Shown: in pieces, positions 26,275 to 34,969 of the stretch | How the letters are laid out: every line of letters begins with the position of its first letter | Position numbering within the stretch: position 1 is the first letter of the stretch | Assembly: GCF_000368565.1 (NCBI RefSeq) | Contig: NZ_KB849537.1 | Coordinates: 255,674 to 319,673, forward strand | Length of the DNA: 64,000 nucleotides | Reading direction: 5' to 3' | From: Acinetobacter gerneri DSM 14967 = CIP 107464 = MTCC 9824 | Lineage (GTDB): Bacteria; Pseudomonadota; Gammaproteobacteria; Pseudomonadales; Moraxellaceae | The notes under the pieces: model-generated | The model's database searches: none | What the model was told of the DNA's origin: nothing | Seen by the model: only the letters and a program-made list of their open reading frames with translations | Translations under genes and position numbers: made by a program

Positions 26275-26934
26275 TTATTTCTGCATACAGGGTGATGAAT
26301 CAGATTTATAGTTTCCACCCCAAGTTCTAAAAGCAGCAGTATCAATATGATAAATATGGCGTGGATAAATCCCCAATCCCATATTGAGCTTTGGCCCTTT
26401 TTTCCTCCAAAATTCACACAATTGTTGAGTCGTTTTTTTATGTTTTTTTTCTAAGTCTGCGTCTTGGTCGATAATTTTAAAATCCACTGCAAAATTGGCC
26501 ATATGCTTACTTTTTTTGGCACCACGCACACATGTATTCATCTCAGGACTGCGATAAGTCGAAATAATTCGATATTGTTTAAACACACCTTGTTCACGTA
26601 ATTGTTCAATCACTTTTAAGCTTTTAACCAAGTGTAGCCAGTCTGCTTTTGGAGGAATAGCATAGCGAAATTCCTCGCATTTTTTAGGCATACTATGCCC
26701 TGTATATACCAAGTAATATGGTTCTGGTGCATCCTTTATTTTCGATGAAATATATTGATAATATTCATCCAATTGCACAGCATTCTTTTCTCGCCACTTT
26801 TGATATTGCAAACGCTCATTTTCAGAAATTTGTCCTGTATCACTTGCTGCAGTTTTTTTATCTTGCGATTTATTACAAGCCATCAAAGTTAAAAAAACTG
26901 CAAACAAGCAAACGATTTTATTATGTATTTTCAT
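26275..26934 (-). CDS. M15-like (VanY/D-Ala-D-Ala carboxypeptidase-type) lipoprotein, copy 2
   Basis: 219 residues. Lipobox near residue 20 (FLTLMAC). The C-terminal half has the zinc-peptidase layout of the M15 family: STYRSPEMNTCVRGAKKSKHMANFAVDF (S-x-H-x6-D, around 125-150) and later HIYHIDTAAFRTWGG (His-x-Asp). These provide the two histidines and one aspartate that bind zinc. It could cut peptidoglycan stem peptides in the periplasm. A paralogue lies at 27801-28463, and the two bracket a methyltransferase. It starts only nine bases after the methyltransferase stop with no clear Shine-Dalgarno, suggesting translational coupling. Confidence 0.72.
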   Translation of the reverse strand: MKIHNKIVCLFAVFLTLMACNKSQDKKTAASDTGQISENERLQYQKWREKNAVQLDEYYQYISSKIKDAPEPYYLVYTGHSMPKKCEEFRYAIPPKADWLHLVKSLKVIEQLREQGVFKQYRIISTYRSPEMNTCVRGAKKSKHMANFAVDFKIIDQDADLEKKHKKTTQQLCEFWRKKGPKLNMGLGIYPRHIYHIDTAAFRTWGGNYKSDSSPCMQK

Positions 26935-26943
26935 TTTCGTAGT

Positions 26944-27705
26944 TCATGCTTGCCCCAAAACTAAATATACAGCCTCACTGCAAAATGATCCATCTGCTTG
27001 AATATCAAAATATTTACGAACTCGATCAGATACTTTGGACTGTAAATACAAAATCGTTTCTGCCGCATGATCTGGGCTTTGCATCCGTGTAATCCAACTT
27101 GAAAAATCAAGTTCAAGCTTTTGTTTTTCTATGGTTTCTATGCGAAATCCTGCATACTCGGCAAAGTTACACCATTCTTGCAAGCTATAATCACGGACAT
27201 GGCTCGGATCGCGAATCATCTCAATACTTTGTAAAAAAGTGTCTAAAATCGGGTCACTTTGACCAAGGATATCAAAGATGATCACTTTACCTTGCTCTGA
27301 CAAAACACGTTTCATCTCAAGCATTGCCTGCCCAACATTTTGCCAATGGTGTGCAGAGTAACGACTGATAATGCAATCAAAAGATTGAGGCGCAAAATTG
27401 AGATGTTCAGCGCAACCGACTTGACCCGTCACATGATTTAAACCCTGCTGCTTTGCGTGTTTCAATACAGTTTCAACCATTGACTGAGTCACATCATAAG
27501 CAACAACTTCTTCAACGATCGGAGCAACCTGATAACTGACATGCCCACCACCACAGCCCAAATCAAGCACCTTTTTAAAGGAATTTTTCTGTAATAATTC
27601 ACGCATTTTAGCAAATTCGACACCTTGAGCATGAACTTGACTATGTAAATAAGCTTCTGATTTATCTTGATATTGATTGGTATTTACATCATGTTGTGTT
27701 TTCAT
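26944..27705 (-). CDS. class I SAM-dependent methyltransferase (UbiE/COQ5-type fold)
   Basis: 253 residues from MKTQHDVNTNQYQDK at 27705; an in-frame ATG eight codons earlier is possible. Motif I is VLDLGCGGGHVSYQ (about 47-60), binding S-adenosylmethionine. Motif II is the DCIISRYSAHHW region near 108, and RVLSEQGKVIIFDI near 133 is motif III. The architecture matches small-molecule methyltransferases of the Methyltransf_11/UbiE group; the substrate is unknown. It is inserted between two paralogous M15-like lipoprotein genes in the same direction, with a nine-base gap to the downstream copy. Confidence 0.85.
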   Translation of the reverse strand: MKTQHDVNTNQYQDKSEAYLHSQVHAQGVEFAKMRELLQKNSFKKVLDLGCGGGHVSYQVAPIVEEVVAYDVTQSMVETVLKHAKQQGLNHVTGQVGCAEHLNFAPQSFDCIISRYSAHHWQNVGQAMLEMKRVLSEQGKVIIFDILGQSDPILDTFLQSIEMIRDPSHVRDYSLQEWCNFAEYAGFRIETIEKQKLELDFSSWITRMQSPDHAAETILYLQSKVSDRVRKYFDIQADGSFCSEAVYLVLGQA

Positions 27706-27800
27706 TTTTCCATTCTCACCACGAAACATGTATATACTTTAACCAGTATATTTAAAAAATAAAAATAATATGTTTTAAGCTTATTTATAAATATTTTTTA

Positions 27801-28463
27801 TTAATCATCTACTAAACACGGCGATCTTTTGGTTGAGCGTCCGATGCCCCAAGTTCGATAACCCAAGGTATCGATATGCAAAGTGTCATTGTTATAAATA
27901 CCTAAACCCATGCGGTACTCACGCCCATCTTCAATCCAGAATTGACAAAGTTCTTTAATTTTTGTCCCCTGATTGTGATAAATTTGCTGTTGCTCGTTGA
28001 GTAACTGAATATCAACTGCACTGTTACTATCATGTTTACTTTCAATAGCATTGCTAAAACAAGCATTGGCCTGTTTAGGACTATAAGCATGCACAATACG
28101 ATAGTGATCGAATAATCCATTCATTTGAAGTTTCTCAATAAGTTTCAATGAATTGATGATATTTTTCCAATATTGTTTTGGTGGAATAGTAAATTGATAC
28201 TGTTCACAACCTTTAAGCTCATTGCTTTGGTTATAACTGAGCTGAAATACATTTGGAGTATTTTTCAAATATTTTGCAAGGTAACTGCGATATTCATCTA
28301 ATAAAACTCGGTTGTTTCCCGTATACCAATTTTTAAATTGTTGCTCAGTTGTCTTATCAGGGAATGTTATATTTTTCAATTGATCAGCATCCTCTCTAGA
28401 ATGGCATGCTGTCAGTACAATAAACTGAGATATCATAATCCAAAATGTAATAATCTTTAACAT
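27801..28463 (-). CDS. M15-like (VanY-type) lipoprotein, copy 1
   Basis: 220 residues from the ATG at 28463, chosen because GGGGTGAT precedes it and it gives a proper lipoprotein signal (ISQFIVLTAC). The frame extends upstream but that would hide the signal. Zinc-site motifs match the paralogue at 26275: VHAYSPKQANACF, SKHDSNSAVDI (H-x6-D) and TLHIDTLGYRTWG. Shared blocks with copy 2 include FTIPPKQYWKNIINSLKLIEKL against YAIPPKADWLHLVKSLKVIEQL. The divergence shows an old duplication. Likely periplasmic, lipid-anchored, acting on peptidoglycan; activity is inferred. Confidence 0.7.
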   Translation of the reverse strand: MLKIITFWIMISQFIVLTACHSREDADQLKNITFPDKTTEQQFKNWYTGNNRVLLDEYRSYLAKYLKNTPNVFQLSYNQSNELKGCEQYQFTIPPKQYWKNIINSLKLIEKLQMNGLFDHYRIVHAYSPKQANACFSNAIESKHDSNSAVDIQLLNEQQQIYHNQGTKIKELCQFWIEDGREYRMGLGIYNNDTLHIDTLGYRTWGIGRSTKRSPCLVDD

Positions 28464-28576
28464 ATCACCCCAGTAATATATTGATATATATAATATAAAT
28501 AATAAAAAATTAAATTTACTCTCCATTAATTTCTACATATTTTGTTCTATTTTTACAATAGTTCATATGATATTTT

Positions 28577-28592
28577 TGTGTACTACATCACA
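28577..28592. promoter_or_regulatory. CRP-like palindrome in a divergent intergenic region
   Basis: TGTGT-ACTACA-TCACA, one mismatch to the core. It lies between the M15-like lipoprotein gene and the TetR gene. Confidence 0.35.
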
Positions 28593-28658
28593 TTTTTATT
28601 GGCATTTTCCATCAAATTTTATTTGATTTACAAAAAATTTCCGAAAATTATTTTACAT

Positions 28659-28674
28659 CGGACAAAAATGTCCG
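28659..28674. promoter_or_regulatory. candidate TetR-family operator
   Basis: A perfect palindrome CGGACA-AAAA-TGTCCG, 35 bases ahead of the TetR start. Position and symmetry fit autoregulation of the drug-export operon. Confidence 0.6.
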
Positions 28675-28708
28675 TTTAATTCGTATTGTTCTTTTCACTA
28701 TTTTTTTC

Positions 28709-29284
28709 ATGCAAGTTCTCGATATGCAAACTACGCTCAATCGTCAACAAAAGGCGGCTCAAAACCGTATCGACCTGCTCAATGCTGCTCTTTTGATTTT
28801 TCGTCATCACGGAATTCGTGCGCCATTACAAATGGTCATTGATGAGGCGGGTGTTGGACGTGCGACCTTTTATCGCAATTTTGCTGATCGTAAAGCATTG
28901 GTGATTGCTTTGATGGAGTATGGACTGGAACGTTTGGAAAAAAATGCTCAACATTTCATCCAATTTGAGGATGGTTTATTTCAACTCATTCGCAATCATA
29001 TTCATAACCTCCCCTTACTCACCGCTTTGGTGGATTATTGGCGAGTGATTGAACATCATGATCCTGTGTTGATTGAGATCTATGCGCGTCGAGATGCAAT
29101 TTTGCAGCCATTGATTGATAAGGCGATCGCACATGGCGTATGTCGTGCAGATTTGACACCTAAAGATTATGCAATGATCACAGGGATTTTGCGTTCTTCT
29201 TTTCAGGGTTTAAATGAACAAGAGCAAGTTCGCCTTGCCACACGAGCCGTTGATTTACTAATCAATGGCATCAAAGCGTCGTGA
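28709..29284 (+). CDS. TetR-family transcriptional regulator of the adjacent efflux operon
   Basis: 191 residues (an internal ATG at 28724 is an alternative start). The N-terminal helix-turn-helix is RIDLLNAALLIFRHHGIRAPLQMVIDEAGVGRATFYRNFADRKAL in outline, split here between helices 1-3 of a TetR domain (about 18-63). The C-terminal part should bind an effector. The stop is only seven bases ahead of the MFS start, so it is the first gene of a regulator-MFS-HlyD operon. The palindrome at 28659-28674 is the likely operator. Confidence 0.9.
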   Translation: MQVLDMQTTLNRQQKAAQNRIDLLNAALLIFRHHGIRAPLQMVIDEAGVGRATFYRNFADRKALVIALMEYGLERLEKNAQHFIQFEDGLFQLIRNHIHNLPLLTALVDYWRVIEHHDPVLIEIYARRDAILQPLIDKAIAHGVCRADLTPKDYAMITGILRSSFQGLNEQEQVRLATRAVDLLINGIKAS

Positions 29285-29291
29285 GGTTGTG

Positions 29292-30947
29292 ATGGAAAAA
29301 TCACCTCGTGTTTTAGAACCAATGCCAGATTGGACCCCTGAAGAGCGTCCTACATTACCGGGTTCACCTGCTGCAATCGCACATTCAAATCAAAAACGTT
29401 TGCTGTATTTTATCATTGGCATCGTGGTGGCGATTTCAGGTAGTTTGAGTAATGGTTTTATTACTGCAAATTTACCATTAATTCAGGGTGAATATGGTTT
29501 AACGCCTGCTGAGGCGGCGTGGATTCCTGCTGCCTACGTAATGGCAAATGTCAGTTCAAACTTGATTTTATTTAAAGCTCGTCAGCAATATGGTTTACGG
29601 CTTTTTTCTGAATTAGGTTTAGTGCTATTTATTTGCGTGCTGATTTTACATATTTTTGTGCATACCTTTCACATGGCACTATTTGTGCGCATCGTCAGTG
29701 GCATCGTGGCTGCGCCGCTGAGTTCATTGGGTATGTACTATATTATGCAGGCCTTTAAGCGAGTACATTTTGGTAAAGGACTATTTTTAGCACTGGGTTT
29801 TCAACAGCTCGGAGTACCGTTGGCATGGATCATTTCACCATATTTGGTTGATGTAAATGATTGGGCACAGCTCTATACCTTTGAGTTAGGATTGGCTTTG
29901 TGCTGTCTAGCGATGGTCGTATCATTAAAATTACCCCGCAGTCTGCGTATTGAAGTCTTTGAAAAACAAGATTTCTTTACTTTTGCTTTGCTCGCACCAG
30001 GTTTTGCTTGTTTTTGTATTGTGCTCACTCAAGGTCCAATTTTGTGGTGGGTCAATGTTCCATGGCTCGGCTATGTCCTGATCGCGGGCTTTGTCCTCGT
30101 TATCGTCGGTTTGACGTATGAACATTTTCGGGTCAATCCGTTGATCATGACGCGTTGGCTCGGCACGTCTTCTACCATTCGCTTTGTGATTGGTGCCTTG
30201 GCGATACGTATTTTGATGTCCGAACAAAGCTATGCAGCAGTTAACTTCTTAAAGACTATGGGCATGGGGCCAGATCAGTTTGTTCCCTTATATAGCGTGA
30301 TTTTTATCGGAATCGTAATAGGTACAGTATTTAGCGCGATAACATTTTCTCGCGAACGCATGATTTGGCATTTGTTGTTTGCCACATTTTTGGTTTTTGT
30401 CGCTTGTGCACTAGATTATCATTTAACCAGCGATGTTAGACCGGCAAATTTTTATCGTAGTCAGTTTTTGGTGGGCTTTGCCAGTGGAATGTTTATCGGT
30501 CCTTTGCTATTAACAGGGATCATCAATGCGCTGCAAAAAGGTCCTAGTCATATGGTGACCTTTGTCGTGCTATTTTCTGCAACTCAAACCTTTGGCGGGC
30601 TGATTGGTTCATCATTTTTTTCGACTTATCAGCAAATTCGTACGCAAAATTATGTCACTGAAATCGTCAGCAATTTACCCCAAGCAGACCCATTAGTTGC
30701 ACAGCGACTTGCCACTTATACACAAAGTGCCAGTAAATACACCATTGATCCAAATTATGAACAAAATCAAGCGATACGTAGCTTAAGTCAACAAGTGACC
30801 AAAGAAGCGCAAGTTCGTGCTTATAATGATGTCATTGCGCTCAATGGTATTTTTGCGGTACTACTCTTAATCTGGGGTGGTTCAAATATCGCAAGAACCA
30901 AATATCTCAGTTTAAAACAACAACGGATGGAAAGAATGAAATCATAA
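29292..30947 (+). CDS. DHA2-type MFS drug exporter (EmrB/FarB-like)
   Basis: 551 residues from the ATG at 29292 (GAGGT lies upstream; an earlier ATG overlaps the TetR gene). About 14 hydrophobic helices are visible, from LLYFIIGIVVAISGSLSNGF to LNGIFAVLLLIWGGSNIA. The N-terminal cytoplasmic tail is proline-rich (MPDWTPEERPTLPGSP). Helix 1 to loop 2-3 resembles the EmrB group (LIQGEYGLTPAEAAWIPAAY). With the HlyD-type adaptor next door it forms a tripartite pump with an outer-membrane factor encoded elsewhere. Substrates may be hydrophobic drugs, fatty acids or phenolics; not readable here. Confidence 0.88.
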   Translation: MEKSPRVLEPMPDWTPEERPTLPGSPAAIAHSNQKRLLYFIIGIVVAISGSLSNGFITANLPLIQGEYGLTPAEAAWIPAAYVMANVSSNLILFKARQQYGLRLFSELGLVLFICVLILHIFVHTFHMALFVRIVSGIVAAPLSSLGMYYIMQAFKRVHFGKGLFLALGFQQLGVPLAWIISPYLVDVNDWAQLYTFELGLALCCLAMVVSLKLPRSLRIEVFEKQDFFTFALLAPGFACFCIVLTQGPILWWVNVPWLGYVLIAGFVLVIVGLTYEHFRVNPLIMTRWLGTSSTIRFVIGALAIRILMSEQSYAAVNFLKTMGMGPDQFVPLYSVIFIGIVIGTVFSAITFSRERMIWHLLFATFLVFVACALDYHLTSDVRPANFYRSQFLVGFASGMFIGPLLLTGIINALQKGPSHMVTFVVLFSATQTFGGLIGSSFFSTYQQIRTQNYVTEIVSNLPQADPLVAQRLATYTQSASKYTIDPNYEQNQAIRSLSQQVTKEAQVRAYNDVIALNGIFAVLLLIWGGSNIARTKYLSLKQQRMERMKS

Positions 30948-31016
30948 TTCTTGTTTTGAAATGATTAAATTGAACTAGATACAGCACACAGATCAGTATT
31001 TTATTTGAGTAACGAT

Positions 31017-32162
31017 ATGGCACAAGATCAAAATAGTACAGAAAAACCGACAGCACCTCAGTCAGAGTCTGCACCTGCCGCAAGCCCTACTCCGTCCCCT
31101 GCTGTTCCACCACCTTCGAGTAAACTCATTCCGACTGCGAAGCGGACTTTGGTGCTGATGTTTTTTGTATTATTGATCGGGATTGCAGTCATTATGTGGG
31201 CGTGGAAACTGGGTCCATTTAGCAATGCAATTCAGTCTACTGACAATAGTTATATCAAAGGTAAAACAACGGTTTTATCCTCACAAATCAATGGCTATAT
31301 CAAAGATGTCAAAGTCATCGACTATGATCATGTCAAAAAAGGTCAGGTGTTGATGCATATCGATGCAACAACGTATGATCAAAAAGTCACCCAAGCCGAA
31401 TCAGGTGTTGATCAAGCTAAAAATAATTTAGCCAATCAAGCACAAAATATTGAACAACGCAAAGCCGATATCGTTGCAGCTCAAGCTAAAGTTGACCAAG
31501 CCAAAGCGACTTATGAACTTTCTGTCAGTCAGCTCAATCGTTATCAACAACTTGGAAATAGCGGTGCAGCTTCAAAAACTGAGCAAGATAAAGCGGCTGC
31601 TGATGCCAAAAATAATTTAGCCCTCCTCAAACAAGCCGAAGCCAATGTCTTGGTTGCCAAAGAAGCATTAAAAACGGCTGAGGTTGCTGAAACAGGCTTA
31701 AAAGCACAAGTCACCAATGCCAATGCACAATTGGATCAAGCCGTGACCACAAAGGATTATAGTGTGATTACCGCTCCAATGGATGGTCAACTCGGTGAGG
31801 TTAGCCCTCGTGTTGGGCAATATGTTGCGGCAGGCACACAGTTACTCTACCTCATTCCCAAACAAACATGGGTTTTGGCAAATTTTAAAGAAACCCAGAT
31901 TGCTGATATGAAAATCGGGCAAAAGGCTTGGTTTACTGTAGACGCTATGCATCATCAGAAATTTACTGGGCATATTGAAGAAATATCTCCTGCTGCAGGT
32001 TCAGAATTTAGCGTACTCAAACCTGACAATACAACGGGGAACTTTACCAAAGTCGTGCAACGGATTTCAGTACGTATCGCGATTGATCCAAACCAACAAG
32101 GCTTACAATACCTCCGTCCTGGTATGTCGGTTGTGACCTCAGTCGATACCAATTCAAAATAA
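31017..32162 (+). CDS. HlyD/EmrA-family membrane fusion protein
   Basis: 381 residues from ATG 31017 (a TTG four codons earlier is possible). Order: a Pro/Ala/Ser-rich cytoplasmic tail (about 1-40), one membrane helix (LVLMFFVLLIGIAVIMWAW, about 45-65), a lipoyl half-motif, a long alpha-helical hairpin rich in Ala, Gln and Lys (about 120-240), the second lipoyl half (VITAPMDGQLGEVSPRVGQYV), and a beta-barrel domain (KAWFTVDAM...FTGHIEEISPAAG). It bridges the MFS pump to an outer-membrane channel. Third gene of the TetR-MFS-HlyD operon, 69 bases after the pump gene. Confidence 0.9.
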   Translation: MAQDQNSTEKPTAPQSESAPAASPTPSPAVPPPSSKLIPTAKRTLVLMFFVLLIGIAVIMWAWKLGPFSNAIQSTDNSYIKGKTTVLSSQINGYIKDVKVIDYDHVKKGQVLMHIDATTYDQKVTQAESGVDQAKNNLANQAQNIEQRKADIVAAQAKVDQAKATYELSVSQLNRYQQLGNSGAASKTEQDKAAADAKNNLALLKQAEANVLVAKEALKTAEVAETGLKAQVTNANAQLDQAVTTKDYSVITAPMDGQLGEVSPRVGQYVAAGTQLLYLIPKQTWVLANFKETQIADMKIGQKAWFTVDAMHHQKFTGHIEEISPAAGSEFSVLKPDNTTGNFTKVVQRISVRIAIDPNQQGLQYLRPGMSVVTSVDTNSK

Positions 32163-32235
32163 ATGTATAGCGTTTTAAAGATGGGCTAGATAACGTGCAT
32201 AAATAGATTTTAGATTAACATTATGTTCTACAGTA

Positions 32236-32342
32236 CCGTTTCCTCTCCTTTTTAAAGGATGAGGAACATGTTCCGCAAGAAAGTAAGGATGCTATTAGAA
32301 ATTTACCCTCATCCTAACCTTCTCCCAAAAGGAGAAGGGACT
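32236..32342. repeat. REP-like palindromic element
   Basis: About 107 bases with three palindromic units: TTCCTC...GAGGAA around an AAAGG stem (32239-32266), the perfect GGAACATGTTCC (32263-32274), and CCTTCTCC-CAAAA-GGAGAAGG (32318-32338). The text ACCCTCATCCTAACCTTCTCCC is a pattern found many times in proteobacterial genomes as an extragenic repeat. It lies past the HlyD gene and may end its transcript. Confidence 0.55.
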
Positions 32343-32494
32343 TCCTGTATTAACTTTCAAAATAATAAATGACTGTATATTTTAGATTTATGAAAGAGAT
32401 CTAATGGGTGACTTAAAGCTGTTTTATTTTTAAATAAATCAGTCCGAAGCCATTTTTTCGATACAATACAAACAAAGATTAAGCCACTAAAGCC

Positions 32495-33364
32495 ATGTTT
32501 GAGCATATTCAACAACCGATTTGTGATCAAAAAGTCCAGCTCGACTCTACGATTGAGCTGGTCATCAAACGTCTTGATCTGATTCACCCTGAAATTTCGG
32601 GCAATAAATTTTATAAATTGAAATACAATTTACTCGAAGCAAAACGCTTAGGGAAAAAACGGATTATTAGTTTTGGTGGCGCATATTCAAATCATATCGC
32701 GGCGACAGCCTATGCGGCTAAACTTTTTGGCTTTGAATGTATCGGTATCATTCGTGGTGAAGAATTAGCCAACAAACCGCTTAATCACACTTTGGCGACT
32801 GCTGAGCGTCATGCGATGAAGTTGGAATATGTTTCACGTGAAAAATATCGGCATAAAAATCAAGCAGAATTTTTAAAAGAATTATTGGAAAAATATCCTG
32901 AAAGTTACATCATTCCTGAAGGGGGAACCAATGCCCTTGCGATACAAGGCTGTCAGGAAATCTTATCAGCTCAAGACTTAGAATATGATTATATCGCCTG
33001 TGCAGTCGGTACTGGTGGAACGATTTCAGGCATCATCGAAGCCAGCCAAGATCATCAGAAAATTTTAGGATTTTCGTCATTAAAAGGTGATTTTCTCAAG
33101 CAAGAAATCAGCCAATGGACGCAAAAAACCAATTGGCAAATCACTGATCAATACTGCTTTGGCGGCTATGCGAAGTTTTCTCCTGAGCTGCTCAACTTTA
33201 TCGATGAATTTGAACAGAAATATCAAATTCCGCTCGATCCCGTATATACAGGAAAAATGTGTTTTGGCATTTTCGAGCTACTCAAACAAGATTATTTTCC
33301 CAAACATAGTCGCATCTTGTTAATTCACAGTGGCGGTCTGCAAGGCAAAGGAGCCAAGCATTGA
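32495..33364 (+). CDS. PLP-dependent ACC deaminase/D-cysteine desulfhydrase-like protein
   Basis: 289 residues, a fold type II PLP enzyme of the ACC deaminase/DcyD family. ISGNKFYKLKYNL (about 32-44) holds the lysine expected to form the Schiff base. The segment ISFGGAYSNHIAATAYAAK matches the substrate/phosphate loop, and CAVGTGGTISG (about 170) is the glycine-rich PLP-phosphate site. It is shorter than classical ACC deaminase (about 335), as in many family members of unknown specificity; D-cysteine desulfhydration is a reasonable guess. Its start is 153 bases after the REP-like element. Followed by a separate gene with its own promoter. Confidence 0.82.
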   Translation: MFEHIQQPICDQKVQLDSTIELVIKRLDLIHPEISGNKFYKLKYNLLEAKRLGKKRIISFGGAYSNHIAATAYAAKLFGFECIGIIRGEELANKPLNHTLATAERHAMKLEYVSREKYRHKNQAEFLKELLEKYPESYIIPEGGTNALAIQGCQEILSAQDLEYDYIACAVGTGGTISGIIEASQDHQKILGFSSLKGDFLKQEISQWTQKTNWQITDQYCFGGYAKFSPELLNFIDEFEQKYQIPLDPVYTGKMCFGIFELLKQDYFPKHSRILLIHSGGLQGKGAKH

Positions 33365-33409
33365 AATGACCACTTTAAAAAATTCGCTCCCCTTCGAATA
33401 GTCCTGAAA

Positions 33410-33432
33410 TTTACACCATTTTTCGCTATACT
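33410..33432 (+). promoter_or_regulatory. promoter of the HI0933-type flavoprotein gene
   Basis: A TATACT at 33427-33432 with a weak -35 CTGAAA 17 bases upstream, 30 bases before the ATG. Confidence 0.4.
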
Positions 33433-33462
33433 TTGCCGCTTTGAAAATACCGAGTATCGACC

Positions 33463-34659
33463 ATGTCCACAAATCATTATGACGTCATCGTTTTGGGTGC
33501 AGGTGCGTCAGGATTAATGCTTGCTGCAAAAGCCGCAGCACGTGGGCGTCATGTACTCGTTGTAGAAAAAGCCAATAAAATTGGTAAAAAAATCCTCATG
33601 TCAGGCGGTGGGAAATGTAATTTCACCAATTTATATGTTGAGCCTGAAAACTTTATTTCACACAATCCACATTTTGTGATTTCTGCGCTAAGCCGCTATA
33701 ACCAATGGGATTTCATTGGGATGGTCTGTGAGTATGGCATCGACTACGAAGAGCGTAAGCATGGTCAACTTTTCACACTAAAAGGCGCAAAAGAAATTTT
33801 AAAAATGCTGGAAAATGAATGTGAAAAAACGGGTTTAGTTGAGATTCGAGCTAACTGTGAAGTTAAAGCTGTTCAAAGTATTGACTCTGGTTTCAAGATC
33901 ACAAGTACACAAGGCGATTTCCAGTCAGAATCCTTAGTGATTGCTTCAGGTGGCTTGTCTATTCCAACTTTAGGTGGTTCAGGCATCGGTTATGACATTG
34001 CCAAGCAATTTGGTCATCATGTCTATCCGACACGAGCAGGACTTGTACCTTTTACATTTTCAGATCAATTTAAAGAAGTCACCACTCGACTCAGTGGTAA
34101 TGCTGTAGAAGCAACGCTTTCCAATGACCTAAATAGTTTTACTGAAGCATTATTGTTTACTCATCGCGGTTTGAGCGGTCCAAGTTCTTTACAACTTTCT
34201 AACTACTGGAATGTTGGGCAAAGTTTTAAAGTTGATTTTGCACCAAGCACTGATTTACACGCCTTATTTAAACAGAAGAAAAATACCCAACCCAAAGTTT
34301 TATTACGCACCATATTAAGTGAAATGTACCCAAAAAGTGTGATCACTGAGCTACAACAACTGATTTGGTCTGATGTTGCAGAAACCGCGATTGGTCAATT
34401 GAGTGATGAAAAACTTAAAACGATTGCTGAAAGACTGCATGCATTTGAGTTAAAACCTTCAGGAACTGAGGGTTACCGCACTGCTGAAGTGACTTTGGGT
34501 GGCGTAGATACTGCTGAGGTTTCTTCAAAAACGATGGAAAGTAAGAAACAAAAAGGTTTATTTTTTATCGGTGAAATACTGGATGTAACAGGACATTTAG
34601 GTGGATTCAATTTTCAATGGGCATGGTCATCTGCACATGCCGCATCTGAATTTGTTTAG
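33463..34659 (+). CDS. HI0933/YhiN-family flavoprotein (NAD(P)/FAD-dependent oxidoreductase)
   Basis: 398 residues. The N-terminal Rossmann motif VIVLGAGASGLMLAAKAAARG (GxGxxG) binds FAD, followed by VVEKANKIGKKILMSGGGKCNFTN, the family hallmark. IASGGLSIPTLGGSGIGYDIA near 165 and the C-terminal FFIGEILDVTGHLGGFNFQWAWSSA (FAD loop) are also typical. The family is widespread and cytoplasmic, with no settled reaction. Monocistronic. Confidence 0.9.
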   Translation: MSTNHYDVIVLGAGASGLMLAAKAAARGRHVLVVEKANKIGKKILMSGGGKCNFTNLYVEPENFISHNPHFVISALSRYNQWDFIGMVCEYGIDYEERKHGQLFTLKGAKEILKMLENECEKTGLVEIRANCEVKAVQSIDSGFKITSTQGDFQSESLVIASGGLSIPTLGGSGIGYDIAKQFGHHVYPTRAGLVPFTFSDQFKEVTTRLSGNAVEATLSNDLNSFTEALLFTHRGLSGPSSLQLSNYWNVGQSFKVDFAPSTDLHALFKQKKNTQPKVLLRTILSEMYPKSVITELQQLIWSDVAETAIGQLSDEKLKTIAERLHAFELKPSGTEGYRTAEVTLGGVDTAEVSSKTMESKKQKGLFFIGEILDVTGHLGGFNFQWAWSSAHAASEFV

Positions 34660-34705
34660 TGCCATCACTGGATGATCACCAGTAAGTATGATGTATACAT
34701 AGAAA

Positions 34706-34897
34706 CTATTCTTCGCTTTTAGGCTGAGAACTTTCTGAATCTGTGTATAAATCAGCTTGCGCCTCGACGTGTTCATTTTCCTGTGATTTTTTCTTAGGTT
34801 TTGCAAATACAAATTTATAGGCGCTTGCTAAAAAACCCACTGTAATCCCCGCAATCACCACAGGTGCTATAAATTTATTCGGTTTTTTTGGTGGCAT
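34706..34897 (-). CDS. small single-pass membrane protein
   Basis: 63 residues from the ATG at 34897, chosen for the strong GGAGGGAAATA ribosome site; an upstream in-frame ATG would add six residues. One membrane helix (FIAPVVIAGITVGFLASAYKFVFA, about 9-32) is flanked by Lys-rich ends, with an acidic tail QAQADLYTDSESSQ type. No family recognised. It lies 72 bases downstream of the CmpX-like channel gene, with the channel terminator between them, so it is probably expressed separately or by read-through. Confidence 0.65.
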   Translation of the reverse strand: MPPKKPNKFIAPVVIAGITVGFLASAYKFVFAKPKKKSQENEHVEAQADLYTDSESSQPKSEE

Positions 34898-34917
34898 TAT
34901 TTCCCTCCAAATCAAAA

Positions 34918-34955
34918 ATAAAAAAGATCGACCAATTTAGACTGATCGATCTTGA
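34918..34955 (-). terminator. intrinsic terminator of the CmpX-like gene
   Basis: Stem AAGATCGA / TCGATCTT with a 14-base loop; T-run on the minus strand. Confidence 0.7.
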
Positions 34956-34969
34956 GTGAAAATTAAAGG

